A stretch of 64,000 bases of DNA from contig CAMYOK010000014.1 in NCBI GenBank assembly GCA_947259995.1, forward strand, positions 174,078 through 238,077, in the 5' to 3' direction. The notes under the pieces are model-generated. The model was not told where the DNA came from. It did not search any database and saw nothing but the letters and a program-made list of their open reading frames with translations. Shown here piece after piece: positions 1 to 8,482 of the stretch. Both the position numbers and the translations under genes were made by a program. The DNA comes from an uncultured Pseudomonadales bacterium (GTDB lineage: Bacteria > Pseudomonadota > Gammaproteobacteria > Pseudomonadales > Pseudohongiellaceae). Position 1 is the stretch's first letter. Each line of letters opens with the position of its first letter.

Positions 1-18
1 GACACTAATTCAGGCACT

Positions 19-44
19 TAAACCCTGTTATCGCGGTTTTTTTA
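19..44 (+). terminator. weak terminator-like hairpin at the left edge
   Basis: AAACC and GGTTT can form a five-pair stem around a ten-base loop, and a run of T follows directly. It would end a plus-strand transcript entering from outside the window. The stem is short, so the call is tentative. Confidence 0.3.
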
Positions 45-105
45 TGAGCCCCTAATGGCAAGCTATCGCGCTGCTTGAAAACGGGCTATTTCGCAACAGT
101 TTCGC

Positions 106-111
106 TATAAT
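106..111 (+). promoter_or_regulatory. probable -10 element for the mtaD-ubiG-mupP-yciK operon
   Basis: A perfect TATAAT lies about 20 bases before the ribosome binding site of the first gene. No convincing -35 hexamer stands 16-18 bases upstream, so either the promoter is activator-dependent or the match is chance. It is the only sigma-70-like element in the short leader. Confidence 0.45.
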
Positions 112-144
112 CGCGACCCTTTAGAACCGCTAAGGAGCTGCGTT

Positions 145-1491
145 GTGTTGCCACCAACCCTAGAGTCTGTCGATTTATTGGTACATGCCCGTTGGATACT
201 AACGGCAGACGATACCCAAGCCTTGCTTGAAGAACACTGCCTCGTTGTTAGGCAACAACGCATCGTCGAGATTATTCCTAGCGAGCAAGCCGCGCAGCGC
301 TACAAAGCCACGCAAGAGTTCTCCCTAATGCAGCACGTCTTGATGCCCGGCATGGTCAACACGCACGGGCATGCTGCCATGAGCCTTTTGCGCGGCGCCG
401 CTGACGACCTCCCTCTGCACACTTGGCTAGAAGACTATATCTGGCCTATGGAGGCCGATTGGGTGGGCGAACAGTTCGTCTATCACGGGACGCAGTTAGC
501 GATCGCCGAAATGCTATTATCGGGAACCACCTGCTATGCCGATATGTATTTCTTCCCCAACCAGTCAGCGCGAGCAGCCGCCGAGATTGGCATGCGCGCC
601 CAGTTGGCCTGCCCCGTCCTCGATTTCCCTACCGCATGGGGGCAAGACCCAGAGGAATATATTCGTAAAGCCACGGCTCTCAACGACGACTACAGACACC
701 ACCCATTAATCAGTATCGCGTTCGGCCCTCACGCGCCTTACACGGTATCAGATGCGCCATTGCTTAAAATCGCGACCTTTGCCGAGGAACTCGACATACC
801 AATTCACATGCACGTGCATGAGACCGCCCAGGAGATCAGCGATGCCGTAGCGGCAACGGGCAAACGCCCCATCCAACGCTTGGCCGACCTAGGAATGATA
901 TCGCCTCGACTCATTTGCGTACATGCAACACAAATGAATGACGAGGACACCAAAATCCTAGTCGAAAACGGTGCAAATATAGTGCACTGCCCCGAATCAA
1001 ATTTAAAACTGGCCAGCGGATTCTGCCCTGTCGCAAAGTTACTCGACGCCGGAATCAATGTAGCACTGGGTACCGATGGCGCAGCAAGCAACAACGACCT
1101 AGATATGTTTGGAGAATTACAAACCGCCGCCCTATTGGCCAAAGCAGTTGCCGAAGACGCTGCTGCCCTGCCTGCACAACAAGCCTTGCGCATGGCCACA
1201 ATTAATGGCGCCAAGGCAATGGGGCTCGAGGGGGAAATTGGCACACTAGAACCAGGCAAATTTGCCGATATGATTGCGGTTAGGCTTGATACGCTAAATG
1301 CGATTCCCACGTACAATCCCATATCACATTTGGTCTACAGTACAAACTCCAAACAAGTCAGCCATGTGTGGGTCGCTGGCAAGCTACTAGTAGACTCTGG
1401 CCAACTCACCACTATCGATATCGAAGCATTGCGTGCAAATGTGCACAGCTGGCAGCAAAAAATACAATCGAACACCCGCCACTTAGGGTGA
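145..1491 (+). CDS. mtaD: TRZ/ATZ-family amidohydrolase, MTA/SAH deaminase type
   Basis: This is a cytosolic metal-dependent amidohydrolase of the 5-methylthioadenosine/S-adenosylhomocysteine deaminase group, which deaminates adenine nucleosides to inosine forms. The fold shows in [13 protein letters not shown] (the HxH metal site, about residue 75), the HVHET histidine near 225, HATQMND near 255 and the catalytic-metal aspartate in [11 protein letters not shown] near 312. The 448 residues fit the family. The start is GTG, six bases after AAGGAG; no earlier in-frame start has a comparable site. It leads an operon with ubiG, mupP and yciK. The same order occurs in Pseudomonas, where this gene is annotated as a TRZ/ATZ hydrolase. 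True substrate is inferred; other adenosine derivatives or guanine-like compounds remain possible. Confidence 0.85.
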   Translation: MLPPTLESVDLLVHARWILTADDTQALLEEHCLVVRQQRIVEIIPSEQAAQRYKATQEFSLMQHVLMPGMVNTHGHAAMSLLRGAADDLPLHTWLEDYIWPMEADWVGEQFVYHGTQLAIAEMLLSGTTCYADMYFFPNQSARAAAEIGMRAQLACPVLDFPTAWGQDPEEYIRKATALNDDYRHHPLISIAFGPHAPYTVSDAPLLKIATFAEELDIPIHMHVHETAQEISDAVAATGKRPIQRLADLGMISPRLICVHATQMNDEDTKILVENGANIVHCPESNLKLASGFCPVAKLLDAGINVALGTDGAASNNDLDMFGELQTAALLAKAVAEDAAALPAQQALRMATINGAKAMGLEGEIGTLEPGKFADMIAVRLDTLNAIPTYNPISHLVYSTNSKQVSHVWVAGKLLVDSGQLTTIDIEALRANVHSWQQKIQSNTRHLG

Positions 1492-1501
1492 AGGAACACG
1501 T

Positions 1502-2245
1502 ATGAACAGTGCAAACACAAACGACGAGTTCGACAATCACGATGCCGCAGAGATTCACAAATTTGAAGCGCTTGCATCTCGCTGGTGGGACCCGAATAGC
1601 GAGTTCAAACCCCTGCATGAAATCAACCCACTGCGCATGGGTTTTATTAGCAGTAAAGTAAATCTTGCCGACAAACGCGTCATCGATATCGGCTGCGGTG
1701 GTGGCATTCTCAGCGAGGCGATGGCCCAGCAAGGCGCACAAGTCACAGGGATCGATCTCGCCGATGCTTCCTTGTCTGTCGCCAAATTGCATCAGTTAGA
1801 AAGCGGGCTGGATATTCGCTATGAAAAAATCTCAGCCGAAGCAATGGCCGCTCGCGAACCTGCAAGCTTCGATGTAGTGACATGCCTAGAAATGCTAGAA
1901 CATGTACCCGACCCTGAGGCGATCGTACGCGCCTGCGCCGCACTCGTAAAACCCGGTGGGCAATTGTTTTTTTCCACCATAAACCGCAACCCCAAAGCCT
2001 ATCTCTTCGCCATCTTAGGGGCGGAATACGTGCTTAATTTACTTCCCAAAGGCACCCACGATTATGCGAAATTCATCAAACCCTCCGAACTATTATCATG
2101 GACAAGGGCCTATGAATTAACAGCAGGAGAACTAGTTGGCTTAGCCTACAATCCGTTGACGAAGCGCTATTGGCTAGAGGCGAACGTTGATGTGAATTAC
2201 ATGGGGCACTTTACAGCGCCAAGCAGCGCACAAGAGGATTCATGA
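1502..2245 (+). CDS. ubiG: UbiG, ubiquinone biosynthesis O-methyltransferase
   Basis: UbiG performs both O-methylations of the ubiquinone ring (2-polyprenyl-6-hydroxyphenol and 3-demethylubiquinol) using S-adenosylmethionine. The 247 residues match the family. The N-terminal [12 protein letters not shown] signature (about residues 20-31) is typical of UbiG, followed by the SAM-binding motif [11 protein letters not shown] near 61-71, the acidic loop VTGIDLAD, and the post-motif [11 protein letters not shown]. It follows mtaD by ten bases and overlaps the next gene by an ATGA, so the three are surely co-transcribed. Presence of ubiG indicates ubiquinone-based respiration. Nothing unusual was seen. 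Confidence 0.96.
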   Translation: MNSANTNDEFDNHDAAEIHKFEALASRWWDPNSEFKPLHEINPLRMGFISSKVNLADKRVIDIGCGGGILSEAMAQQGAQVTGIDLADASLSVAKLHQLESGLDIRYEKISAEAMAAREPASFDVVTCLEMLEHVPDPEAIVRACAALVKPGGQLFFSTINRNPKAYLFAILGAEYVLNLLPKGTHDYAKFIKPSELLSWTRAYELTAGELVGLAYNPLTKRYWLEANVDVNYMGHFTAPSSAQEDS

Positions 2246-2916
2246 GCACGCAATTTCCCACCTCGATCAAGGCGATGCTCTTTGACCTAGATGGTACGCT
2301 GGTCGATACAGCGGCAGACTTTACCGCTGTGCTTAACGACATGACACGCGCAGCAGGCGTCGCCCCAACTTCCTATGACGCCATCCATCAAACTGTGTCT
2401 AATGGTGCCCGTGCTCTCGTCAAACTCGCCTTTGATTTAGACCCCGAGCACCCTCAGTTTCAAAGCCACCTCGACACCCTGCTGGGCTTATATCAACAAC
2501 GCATTGAAAACACGCAAGCCACTTTATACCCTGGCATGGATGCCTTACTTGCTCATATGGAAGCGAGAGATATCAAATGGGGGGTAGTAACGAATAAACC
2601 ACAGCTTTATAGCCGCCCCCTATTGAGCAAATTGCAACTATTAGAGCGGTGTGCAAGCTTGATTTGCCCTGACGATGTCACGCATACAAAGCCTCACCCA
2701 GAGCCTTTGTTGTTAGCGTGTACACAAATGGGGCTATCCCCAGACACCGTTATCTATGTGGGCGACCACCCAAGAGACATCGAAGCAGGCAACGCCGCCG
2801 GGATGTACACGATCGCCGTCACTTACGGTTATCTCCCAGCAACGCCTGCCGTTAGCACTTGGGGAGCCGACCTGATCGTAGATCACGTTCATGAAATTCA
2901 GCAATGCTTGGCCTGA
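2242..2916 (+). CDS. mupP: MupP-type HAD phosphatase (MurNAc-6-phosphate phosphatase)
   Basis: This is a HAD-superfamily hydrolase of the phosphoglycolate phosphatase subfamily. Motif I is [10 protein letters not shown] (about residues 14-23, nucleophile Asp), motif II is VVTNKP, the motif III lysine is in THTKPHPEP, and motif IV is [11 protein letters not shown]. Many annotations would say Gph. The position between ubiG and a yciK-type dehydrogenase is that of Pseudomonas MupP, which dephosphorylates N-acetylmuramic acid 6-phosphate in the AnmK-MupP-AmgK-MurU peptidoglycan recycling route that bypasses de novo UDP-MurNAc synthesis. I assign MupP from this synteny and overall similarity. It overlaps ubiG by four bases. 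No other recycling gene lies in the window. A phosphoglycolate phosphatase role cannot be excluded. Confidence 0.8.
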   Translation: MSTQFPTSIKAMLFDLDGTLVDTAADFTAVLNDMTRAAGVAPTSYDAIHQTVSNGARALVKLAFDLDPEHPQFQSHLDTLLGLYQQRIENTQATLYPGMDALLAHMEARDIKWGVVTNKPQLYSRPLLSKLQLLERCASLICPDDVTHTKPHPEPLLLACTQMGLSPDTVIYVGDHPRDIEAGNAAGMYTIAVTYGYLPATPAVSTWGADLIVDHVHEIQQCLA

Positions 2917-2960
2917 CAAGCAACCGCCTATTTATTAAAAGACATTAATCGGAACAGTTT

Positions 2961-3698
2961 ATGGAAACCTATAGCGCACCTATCGATTTACTAAAAGATA
3001 AAACCATCCTTGTTACCGGTGCTGGCGACGGCATAGGTAAAGCGGTGGCTAAGGCCTATGCTCAGCACGGCGCCACTGTCATTCTTGTTGGGCGCACGAC
3101 AAGCAAACTAGAAGCCCTGTACGATGAGATTGTTGCCGCTAATTATCCGGAGCCCATCATCCACCCGATGGATTTACAGCACGCTAGCGAACAGGACTAT
3201 AAAGTACTCGGAGAGAATGTCTTGGAGCAATTCGGCAAACTAGATGGGATCTTGCACAATGCCGCGCGCCTTGGTCCACGCTCGCCTATTCAATTCTTTC
3301 CCTTTGAAGAGTGGATGCAAGTCATGCAAGTGAATGTGAATGCGGCCTTCGCCCTGACCAAGGAGCTTTTGCCTGCCCTGCAGGCCGCAGCAAGCGCTAG
3401 CGTCATTTTCACCTCCTCTAGTGTCGGCCGCAAAGGCCGCGCCTATTGGGGCGCCTATGCTGTCAGTAAGTTCGCCAACGAAGGCCTGATGCAAGTGTTG
3501 GCGGACGAACTACGGCAAACCAGCCAGATCCGCGTCAACAGCATAGACCCAGGCGCCACACGCACGAATATGCGCAAAGACGCCTACCCTGCAGAGGATC
3601 CGAACGCCCTCACAACCCCCGAAGAACGCCTACCCTTATACCTTTATCTAATGGGCGACGACAGCGCGCAAGTCACTGGGGAGGCTTTAAAAGCCTAG
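2961..3698 (+). CDS. yciK: YciK-type short-chain dehydrogenase/reductase
   Basis: This is a classical SDR enzyme of 245 residues. The cofactor-binding TGAGDGIG is near residue 20, the NAA-type motif appears as HNAAR near 95, the catalytic serine lies in FTSSSVGRKG, and the YxxxK pair is in YAVSK near 167. The family member in E. coli is YciK, whose substrate is not settled. The gene ends the mtaD-ubiG-mupP-yciK operon, 44 bases after mupP. The same neighbour pair is found in Pseudomonas, so the context is conserved but does not reveal the substrate. NADP(H) use is likely but not proven by sequence. Confidence 0.85.
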   Translation: METYSAPIDLLKDKTILVTGAGDGIGKAVAKAYAQHGATVILVGRTTSKLEALYDEIVAANYPEPIIHPMDLQHASEQDYKVLGENVLEQFGKLDGILHNAARLGPRSPIQFFPFEEWMQVMQVNVNAAFALTKELLPALQAAASASVIFTSSSVGRKGRAYWGAYAVSKFANEGLMQVLADELRQTSQIRVNSIDPGATRTNMRKDAYPAEDPNALTTPEERLPLYLYLMGDDSAQVTGEALKA

Positions 3699-3720
3699 AA
3701 GTGACAGCTTTAACACCGCT

Positions 3721-3740
3721 CTGGCGCCACTAGGCGCCAG
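3721..3740 (+). terminator. hairpin after yciK, possible terminator
   Basis: CTGGCGCC and GGCGCCAG form a perfect eight-pair stem with a four-base loop, 22 bases after the yciK stop. No T run follows, so it may be a 3' end stabiliser or Rho-linked terminator rather than an intrinsic one. Confidence 0.45.
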
Positions 3741-3898
3741 AATTCTGACTATTCACCGGTTTATGCCGCTACAAGGACAAATATTGCCGCTTTTTCTGTC
3801 GGCAGCGGCAATCTACAAGCGGCAAAGCCAGACTCACCAGCCCCTTAAAAAATCCTACCTCATTGTTTTAAATACATTTTTAGCAACTCTTTCCTATG

Positions 3899-3915
3899 TT
3901 GGCATGATACTCGCT
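3899..3915 (+). promoter_or_regulatory. sigma-54-like promoter upstream of the GGDEF pair
   Basis: TTGGCAT, five bases, then TCGCT gives the GG-N10-GC spacing of -24/-12 promoters; the -12 element has one change from TTGC. The start of transcription would be near 3925, leaving a leader of about 75 bases before the gene at 4001. It parallels the flagellar sigma-54 sites in this window. Confidence 0.5.
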
Positions 3916-4000
3916 TTACGTGCTTAGCAGACATCACAACGATGGTCGCTGCAAAACTTGCCGTATTGGCAAAAATAAGGATTGAAGGAGCAAAATTCGA

Positions 4001-4927
4001 ATGGCAACGCCACTGCAAACATCGAACACTATTGACTTCAACAGTGCCAGACTCAGTTTAAGCAAGCCGCAAACTCCCCCGCCAAGTGACATTGTGCGCG
4101 AGGATTACAGCGAGCGCCGCTATCGCATGGCAACAAGCCTTCAGACGACTTTAGACGTCGAGCAACTTTTGCACACCTTTCTCGCTGAACTGAAAAGCAA
4201 TGTCGAACTCGATGGCTTGCAATACATCAATGAGAACCAAAAACTGCAAACAGTCACTGGACGCAAAGCGTCACACAGCTGTGGCTACCGCCTCATTACT
4301 GCTAACGACCATCTCGGCGAGATCGTGTTCTATCGCAACACACGCTTCTCTGACAAAAATTTGCAGGCGATTGAAGTCATGCTCAGCGCCTTAATCTGCC
4401 CACTTCGCAATTCCTTGACCTACCGCGACGCACTCATGGCCTCACTTACCGACTCTTTAACCGGAGCTGGCAATCGCATCGCCCTGGACAATGCGCTGCA
4501 TCGTGAGATTAATTTGGCAAGCCGATTTAAACAGCCTCTGTCATTGCTGGTATTAGACATCGATCACTTTAAGCACGTGAACGACACCTATGGACATAGC
4601 GCCGGTGACGCCGTCATCAAGCACCTTGTCGCTACACTGAACAAGATCAATCGCAGTACCGACCTCACCTTCCGCTATGGCGGTGATGAGTTAGTCGTCC
4701 TTCTCAACCGCACCAATGCCGATGGCGCGCTGATTATCGCCGAACGCTTACGAAAAGCGTTTGAAGCTAGCCACGTGCAATTCGAAGAAGACGAAATCAA
4801 CACCACCGTCAGCATCGGCGTAACTGCCTATAACGCTAAAGATAGCGCCGAATCGATGTTCAATCGCGCTGACAAAGCACTGTATTTGATCAAGAGCGAT
4901 GGCGGCAACAAAGTTATCGGACTCTAA
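4001..4927 (+). CDS. GGDEF diguanylate cyclase with N-terminal GAF-like domain
   Basis: This is a predicted cytosolic diguanylate cyclase that makes cyclic di-GMP from two GTP. Residues about 40-140 form a sensory domain, probably GAF-like, with no membrane segment. The cyclase domain spans about 145-308: LTDSLTGAGNR, the metal-binding DIDHFKHVNDTYGH (D186), the active loop GGDEL at 227-231 and the product-inhibition site RSTD at 218-221, five residues before the loop. The last residue of the loop is Leu instead of Phe, a minor change that should still allow activity. AAGGAG precedes the ATG by about ten bases. The next gene is a paralog of the same architecture. A sigma-54-like site upstream suggests control with motility. 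Confidence 0.85.
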   Translation: MATPLQTSNTIDFNSARLSLSKPQTPPPSDIVREDYSERRYRMATSLQTTLDVEQLLHTFLAELKSNVELDGLQYINENQKLQTVTGRKASHSCGYRLITANDHLGEIVFYRNTRFSDKNLQAIEVMLSALICPLRNSLTYRDALMASLTDSLTGAGNRIALDNALHREINLASRFKQPLSLLVLDIDHFKHVNDTYGHSAGDAVIKHLVATLNKINRSTDLTFRYGGDELVVLLNRTNADGALIIAERLRKAFEASHVQFEEDEINTTVSIGVTAYNAKDSAESMFNRADKALYLIKSDGGNKVIGL

Positions 4928-4969
4928 AGAAATAATTTAAACAATAGCGACGCTATCAAGGGGTAAATC

Positions 4970-5881
4970 ATGGTCGTCTCCGTACACGCAAAGATGCAGT
5001 CCGAAGGCAGTGCAGATAAAACAAAACAGATTCTGCATACCGGCGCATCGAGTGCTGACAAGCTTGACTTGAAAATGCAGCTTACCGAGGCACTGCAAGC
5101 TTCCATTGACCTCAATGCTTTGCTGAATATTTTCTTGGAAAAAGTGAGCACAGTGGTAAGGCTAGATGGCATTCTATATATCAATGAAGATGCGGATGTC
5201 AGAGCCAGCGTTGCTAAACAAGCAACACATAGCTGTGGCTATCGCCTGATCACCAATGAAGACAATCTCGGTGAAATCATCTTCAAGCGCGGCCGAAAAT
5301 TTACTGAAAAAGAACTTAGCGTTCTAGAAAATTTGCTTTCCCCATTGATCCATCCGCTGCGTAACGCTCTACGCTATAAGCAAGCGGTAAAAGCGGCATT
5401 CTCAGATGTGGTCACGGGAGTGGTGAACAAAGCTTATTTGCAATCAAATCTCGAGCGTGAAATCGATTTGGCGAAACGCCATAACCAAGCCTATTCAATT
5501 TTAATGATTGAGGTAGATAGCCTAGGCAAGAATGCTAGCCGCGCGCTACTGAAACAATCGAAACTGGCATTGACAGACCTTGCCCAACGCATCGTGCAAC
5601 TGTCGCGCCAAACTGACACTGTGTATCGTTGCGACTCGGGTTTATTCATGGCCACTTTAAGCAACACCGACCGTGCTGGCGCCCACGTGATTGCAAAACG
5701 CATCTCGGAAAGCGCGCATGATCTTGTTTTAATGGAAGATGATAAAGCCGTGCAGAAGCTCACACTGAGCGTTGGTATGGCTGTTATGAGCGGCACAGAT
5801 ACAAGCACTAGCTTGGTAGACCGCGCTAGCAAAGCATTAAACAATGCTAAGAAGCGCGGCGGCAATCTCATTCATAGTTAG
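4970..5881 (+). CDS. degenerate GGDEF-domain paralog, likely c-di-GMP binding rather than cyclase
   Basis: The architecture matches the gene before it; both share a THSCGYRLIT-like block (SHSCGYRLIT in the first) in the N-terminal domain and the HPLRNAL/CPLRNSL linker. The active-site loop is replaced by DSGLF (222-226) and the metal-binding DIDHFK region by EVDSLG, so catalysis is very unlikely. The inhibitory-site motif RQTD (213-216) is kept at the right distance, which suggests that the protein still binds c-di-GMP or pairs with the active cyclase. AAGGGG precedes the ATG, 42 bases after the first gene, so they form an operon. The stop overlaps the convergent rluB stop by four bases. The role as effector or regulator of its neighbour is inference. 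Confidence 0.8.
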   Translation: MVVSVHAKMQSEGSADKTKQILHTGASSADKLDLKMQLTEALQASIDLNALLNIFLEKVSTVVRLDGILYINEDADVRASVAKQATHSCGYRLITNEDNLGEIIFKRGRKFTEKELSVLENLLSPLIHPLRNALRYKQAVKAAFSDVVTGVVNKAYLQSNLEREIDLAKRHNQAYSILMIEVDSLGKNASRALLKQSKLALTDLAQRIVQLSRQTDTVYRCDSGLFMATLSNTDRAGAHVIAKRISESAHDLVLMEDDKAVQKLTLSVGMAVMSGTDTSTSLVDRASKALNNAKKRGGNLIHS

Positions 5882-6654
5882 CGACGTGCAGGTGCCTGTT
5901 TGCGCTGCTTTGGTTTTAGTGGCAAATTGACGGCGTTGTATAGTTGAGTCATTTCATCTCGGGGCAGTTCATAGAACTCGCCCCGTTTTACTTTGCTCGG
6001 AATAAAAATTGGCCCGTACCGAACACGCTTGAGCCGGCTTACACGAATTCCTTGCGACTCCCACAATTTACGCACCTCGCGATTTCGACCTTCCATCAAT
6101 ACCACGTGGTACCAGCGATTAGCACCCTCGCCCGCGAAATACTGAATGTCTGTAAAGCGGCACAGGTGGTCATCTATCATCACCCCTTTGTGCATAGTCT
6201 CTATCACTTCTTGAGACACATCCCCCATCACTCGCACTGCATATTCTCGATCGACATTGGAGGAAGGATGCATAAGCCGATTGGCCAGTTCGCCATCGGT
6301 TGTGAAGAGCAGCAAGCCACTCGTATTGATGTCGAGACGACCAATAGCGACCCAGCGGCCATGGGTGATTTTAGGAAGCTTGTCGAAAACGGTTGGTCGA
6401 CCCTCTGGGTCTTTGCGAGAGCAAATCTCGTTTTCGGGTTTGTTATAGAGCAACACGCGCTGCATATCCACAACGGCGCTACTTGGGTTCACCTTCTTGC
6501 CGTCGACAAGCAAGGCATCACCTTTCTTGACGCGATCACCAATTGTGGCCACTTCGCCATTGATTTTTACGCGGCCTTGTTTGATCCAGCCTTCTAGCTC
6601 ACGTCTCGACCCAAAGCCCGCACGTGCTAATACTTTCTGTAGTTTTTCGTCCAT
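5878..6654 (-). CDS. rluB: RluB, 23S rRNA pseudouridine synthase
   Basis: RluB converts a uridine in helix 80/domain V of 23S rRNA (U2605 in E. coli) to pseudouridine. An N-terminal S4 RNA-binding domain (EKLQKVLARAGFGSRRE, through about residue 65) precedes the RsuA/RluB-type catalytic domain, where GRLDINTSGLLLFTTDG carries the catalytic Asp. The C-terminal tail is Lys/Arg/Pro-rich. I chose the ATG at 6654 because the S4 domain begins there and GGGAG lies upstream; a longer reading would run into scpB. It lies downstream of scpA-scpB, a common arrangement, with 52 bases between. Confidence 0.92.
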   Translation of the reverse strand: MDEKLQKVLARAGFGSRRELEGWIKQGRVKINGEVATIGDRVKKGDALLVDGKKVNPSSAVVDMQRVLLYNKPENEICSRKDPEGRPTVFDKLPKITHGRWVAIGRLDINTSGLLLFTTDGELANRLMHPSSNVDREYAVRVMGDVSQEVIETMHKGVMIDDHLCRFTDIQYFAGEGANRWYHVVLMEGRNREVRKLWESQGIRVSRLKRVRYGPIFIPSKVKRGEFYELPRDEMTQLYNAVNLPLKPKQRKQAPARR

Positions 6655-6706
6655 AGTGTTTGCTGTCTCCCGACATGGTGGCAAGGGCTGCGAATCAGCC
6701 CTTTCT

Positions 6707-7546
6707 TCATTCGTTATCTTTAGATTCTTCGGGCGCCAAGGATGCATCCTCTTGCGTCACTTCTTGCTGCGACTCTTCATCGAGCTCTTCTAACTCTTTT
6801 TGTGCAAATTGACCAACGCCCAGTATCTCATCGAGCGGCCGCTTTGCCATGGCCATCGCTTCAGCTTCGTCGATTAACTCTTCGTCGTCTTCGAGCTCTT
6901 CGCCAGGTTCTTTCGCTACGCCTTCGGCATCCTCTTCGCCGTCGCCTGGCAATTCAAGCACGCGCATTTTTGCCAGTTCGTTCTCTTCCAAGGCAAGCTC
7001 TGGATTTAGTTTGTCTAGATCACGGATCTCTGACAATGGTGGCAACTCTTGCAAATTTTTCAGATTAAAATAATCCAAAAACTGACGCGTGGTCGCAAAC
7101 ATTGCTGGGCGACCAGGCACATCCCGATGACCGACCACGCGTATCCATTCGCGGTCGAGCAATGTGCGTATAATCGTAGAGCTCACACTTACCCCACGGA
7201 TCTCTTCGATATCACCACGGGTGATCGGTTGCCGATAAGCCACTAGAGCTAAAGTTTCTAACAACGCACGTGTATAGCGCTGCGGTTTCTCATCCCATAG
7301 CCGCGAGATCCACTCGCTCAAGCCTTGCCGGACTTGCAAGCGAAATCCAGACGCCACCTCTTTCAGCTCGAAACCTCTGCCTTCACAATCCTGTTCGATC
7401 TGCGCCAGTGCGGCGCGAAGCTCTTCATCGCTTGGACGTTCTTCTTCAAGAAACACTTCCGCGATGGCGTTAAGGGAAAGCGGCTTTCCTGCACTGAGCA
7501 ACAAGCCTTCAATGATTTGTTTTAATTTGTTTTCGTTCTCACTCAT
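6707..7546 (-). CDS. scpB: ScpB, segregation and condensation protein B
   Basis: ScpB forms the SMC-ScpA-ScpB condensin that compacts and segregates the chromosome. The two winged-helix domains cover about residues 1-170, including TRALLETLALVAYRQPITRGDIEEIRG in part and the HRDVPGRPAMFATT segment. The remaining 110 residues form a very acidic, low-complexity tail rich in Glu and Asp, longer than in many homologs. The start overlaps the scpA stop by four bases, so translation is coupled. SMC itself is not in the window. Confidence 0.93.
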   Translation of the reverse strand: MSENENKLKQIIEGLLLSAGKPLSLNAIAEVFLEEERPSDEELRAALAQIEQDCEGRGFELKEVASGFRLQVRQGLSEWISRLWDEKPQRYTRALLETLALVAYRQPITRGDIEEIRGVSVSSTIIRTLLDREWIRVVGHRDVPGRPAMFATTRQFLDYFNLKNLQELPPLSEIRDLDKLNPELALEENELAKMRVLELPGDGEEDAEGVAKEPGEELEDDEELIDEAEAMAMAKRPLDEILGVGQFAQKELEELDEESQQEVTQEDASLAPEESKDNE

Positions 7547-8472
7547 TCACTTCTTGCCTTCAAATGGATGGGACCAAAAGGTTCACTCTGGACAATTTCG
7601 ATTAAGGAGTCTTTGATCAACTCCATCACAGCGAGGAAAGTCACGACGACCCCTAACCGCCCCTCTTCTCGCATTAATAGCGACACTAGTGGGACAAATT
7701 TCTGACTGGAAAGACGCACTAGAATCTCTGACATCTTCTCACGCGTAGACAAGGTTTCGCGCTGCACGTGGTGACGCTCAAACATATCCGCCCTGCGCAG
7801 CACCAAAGCTAAGGAGACCAGTATCTCTTTTAGGTCCACGTCAGGCTCTGGTGCGGTGCGTTCCATCTTGGGTGTTTCGGCTTCCGCCGTAAAGACATCA
7901 CGTTCTAGGCGTGGAATCTCATCGAGGTCTTCGGCCGCTTGCTTGTAGCGCTCATACTCTTGCAAACGACGAATCAATTGCGCTCTTGGGTCTTCCTCTT
8001 CGTCGTCTTCGATGTTACTGCGCGGTAAAAGCATGCGCGATTTAATCTCCGCCAACATCGCTGCCATCACCAAATATTCTGCCGCCAATTCAAATTGGCT
8101 CGCTTCCATTAAGTCCACATAGGCCATGTATTGATCGGTGATATCTGCAACATTGATATCAAGGATATCGATATTCTGGCGTTTGATGAGGTAGAGTAAA
8201 AGATCGAGCGGGCCTTCAAACGCTTCTAAAAACACTTCCAATGCATCGGGTGGAATATAGAGATCGGTTGGCAGCTCAGTAAAAGCTTTGCCATCGATAA
8301 AGGCAAAAGGCATCTCTTGCTGCCCTGCGTCCCCCTCCTCAGTTTGACCTGCATCGGCGTTGGCACGCTGCATGCCCGCCGTCATTCTGCGCCCCGCCGC
8401 CACCTTCGCGGTATCGATCGTAGGTTCAGTTTCAGGGGCTTGCTCGCCTTGTGTTGTATTGTCGTCTTGCAT
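7543..8472 (-). CDS. scpA: ScpA, segregation and condensation protein A (kleisin)
   Basis: ScpA is the kleisin that bridges the heads of the SMC dimer. After a poorly conserved acidic N-terminus of about 75 residues comes the family signature FEGPLDLLLYLIKRQNIDI, then the helical SMC-neck binding part, an acidic linker (EDDEEEDPRAQ) and a C-terminal winged helix ending in EPFGPIHLKARSE. The 309 residues are slightly long because of the N-terminal extension. It follows trpS by ten bases and overlaps scpB by four, so trpS-scpA-scpB-rluB appears to be one operon. Confidence 0.93.
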   Translation of the reverse strand: MQDDNTTQGEQAPETEPTIDTAKVAAGRRMTAGMQRANADAGQTEEGDAGQQEMPFAFIDGKAFTELPTDLYIPPDALEVFLEAFEGPLDLLLYLIKRQNIDILDINVADITDQYMAYVDLMEASQFELAAEYLVMAAMLAEIKSRMLLPRSNIEDDEEEDPRAQLIRRLQEYERYKQAAEDLDEIPRLERDVFTAEAETPKMERTAPEPDVDLKEILVSLALVLRRADMFERHHVQRETLSTREKMSEILVRLSSQKFVPLVSLLMREEGRLGVVVTFLAVMELIKDSLIEIVQSEPFGPIHLKARSE

Positions 8473-8482
8473 CGCGTTTGCG

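Larger units (their letters stand above)
3699..4000. other. 302-base intergenic region between yciK and the GGDEF pair
   Basis: No coding sequence was found. The region holds the post-yciK hairpin, several GCCGC/GCGGC words at about 3785-3825, a sigma-54-like promoter at 3899-3915, and a small stem (TTGCC/GGCAA) near 3958-3973 in the leader of the next gene. Confidence 0.6.

Noticed and set aside
5944..6597. A 217-codon open frame on the plus strand
   Set aside because: It lies fully antisense to rluB, which has clear family motifs; no ribosome binding site or known domain was seen.
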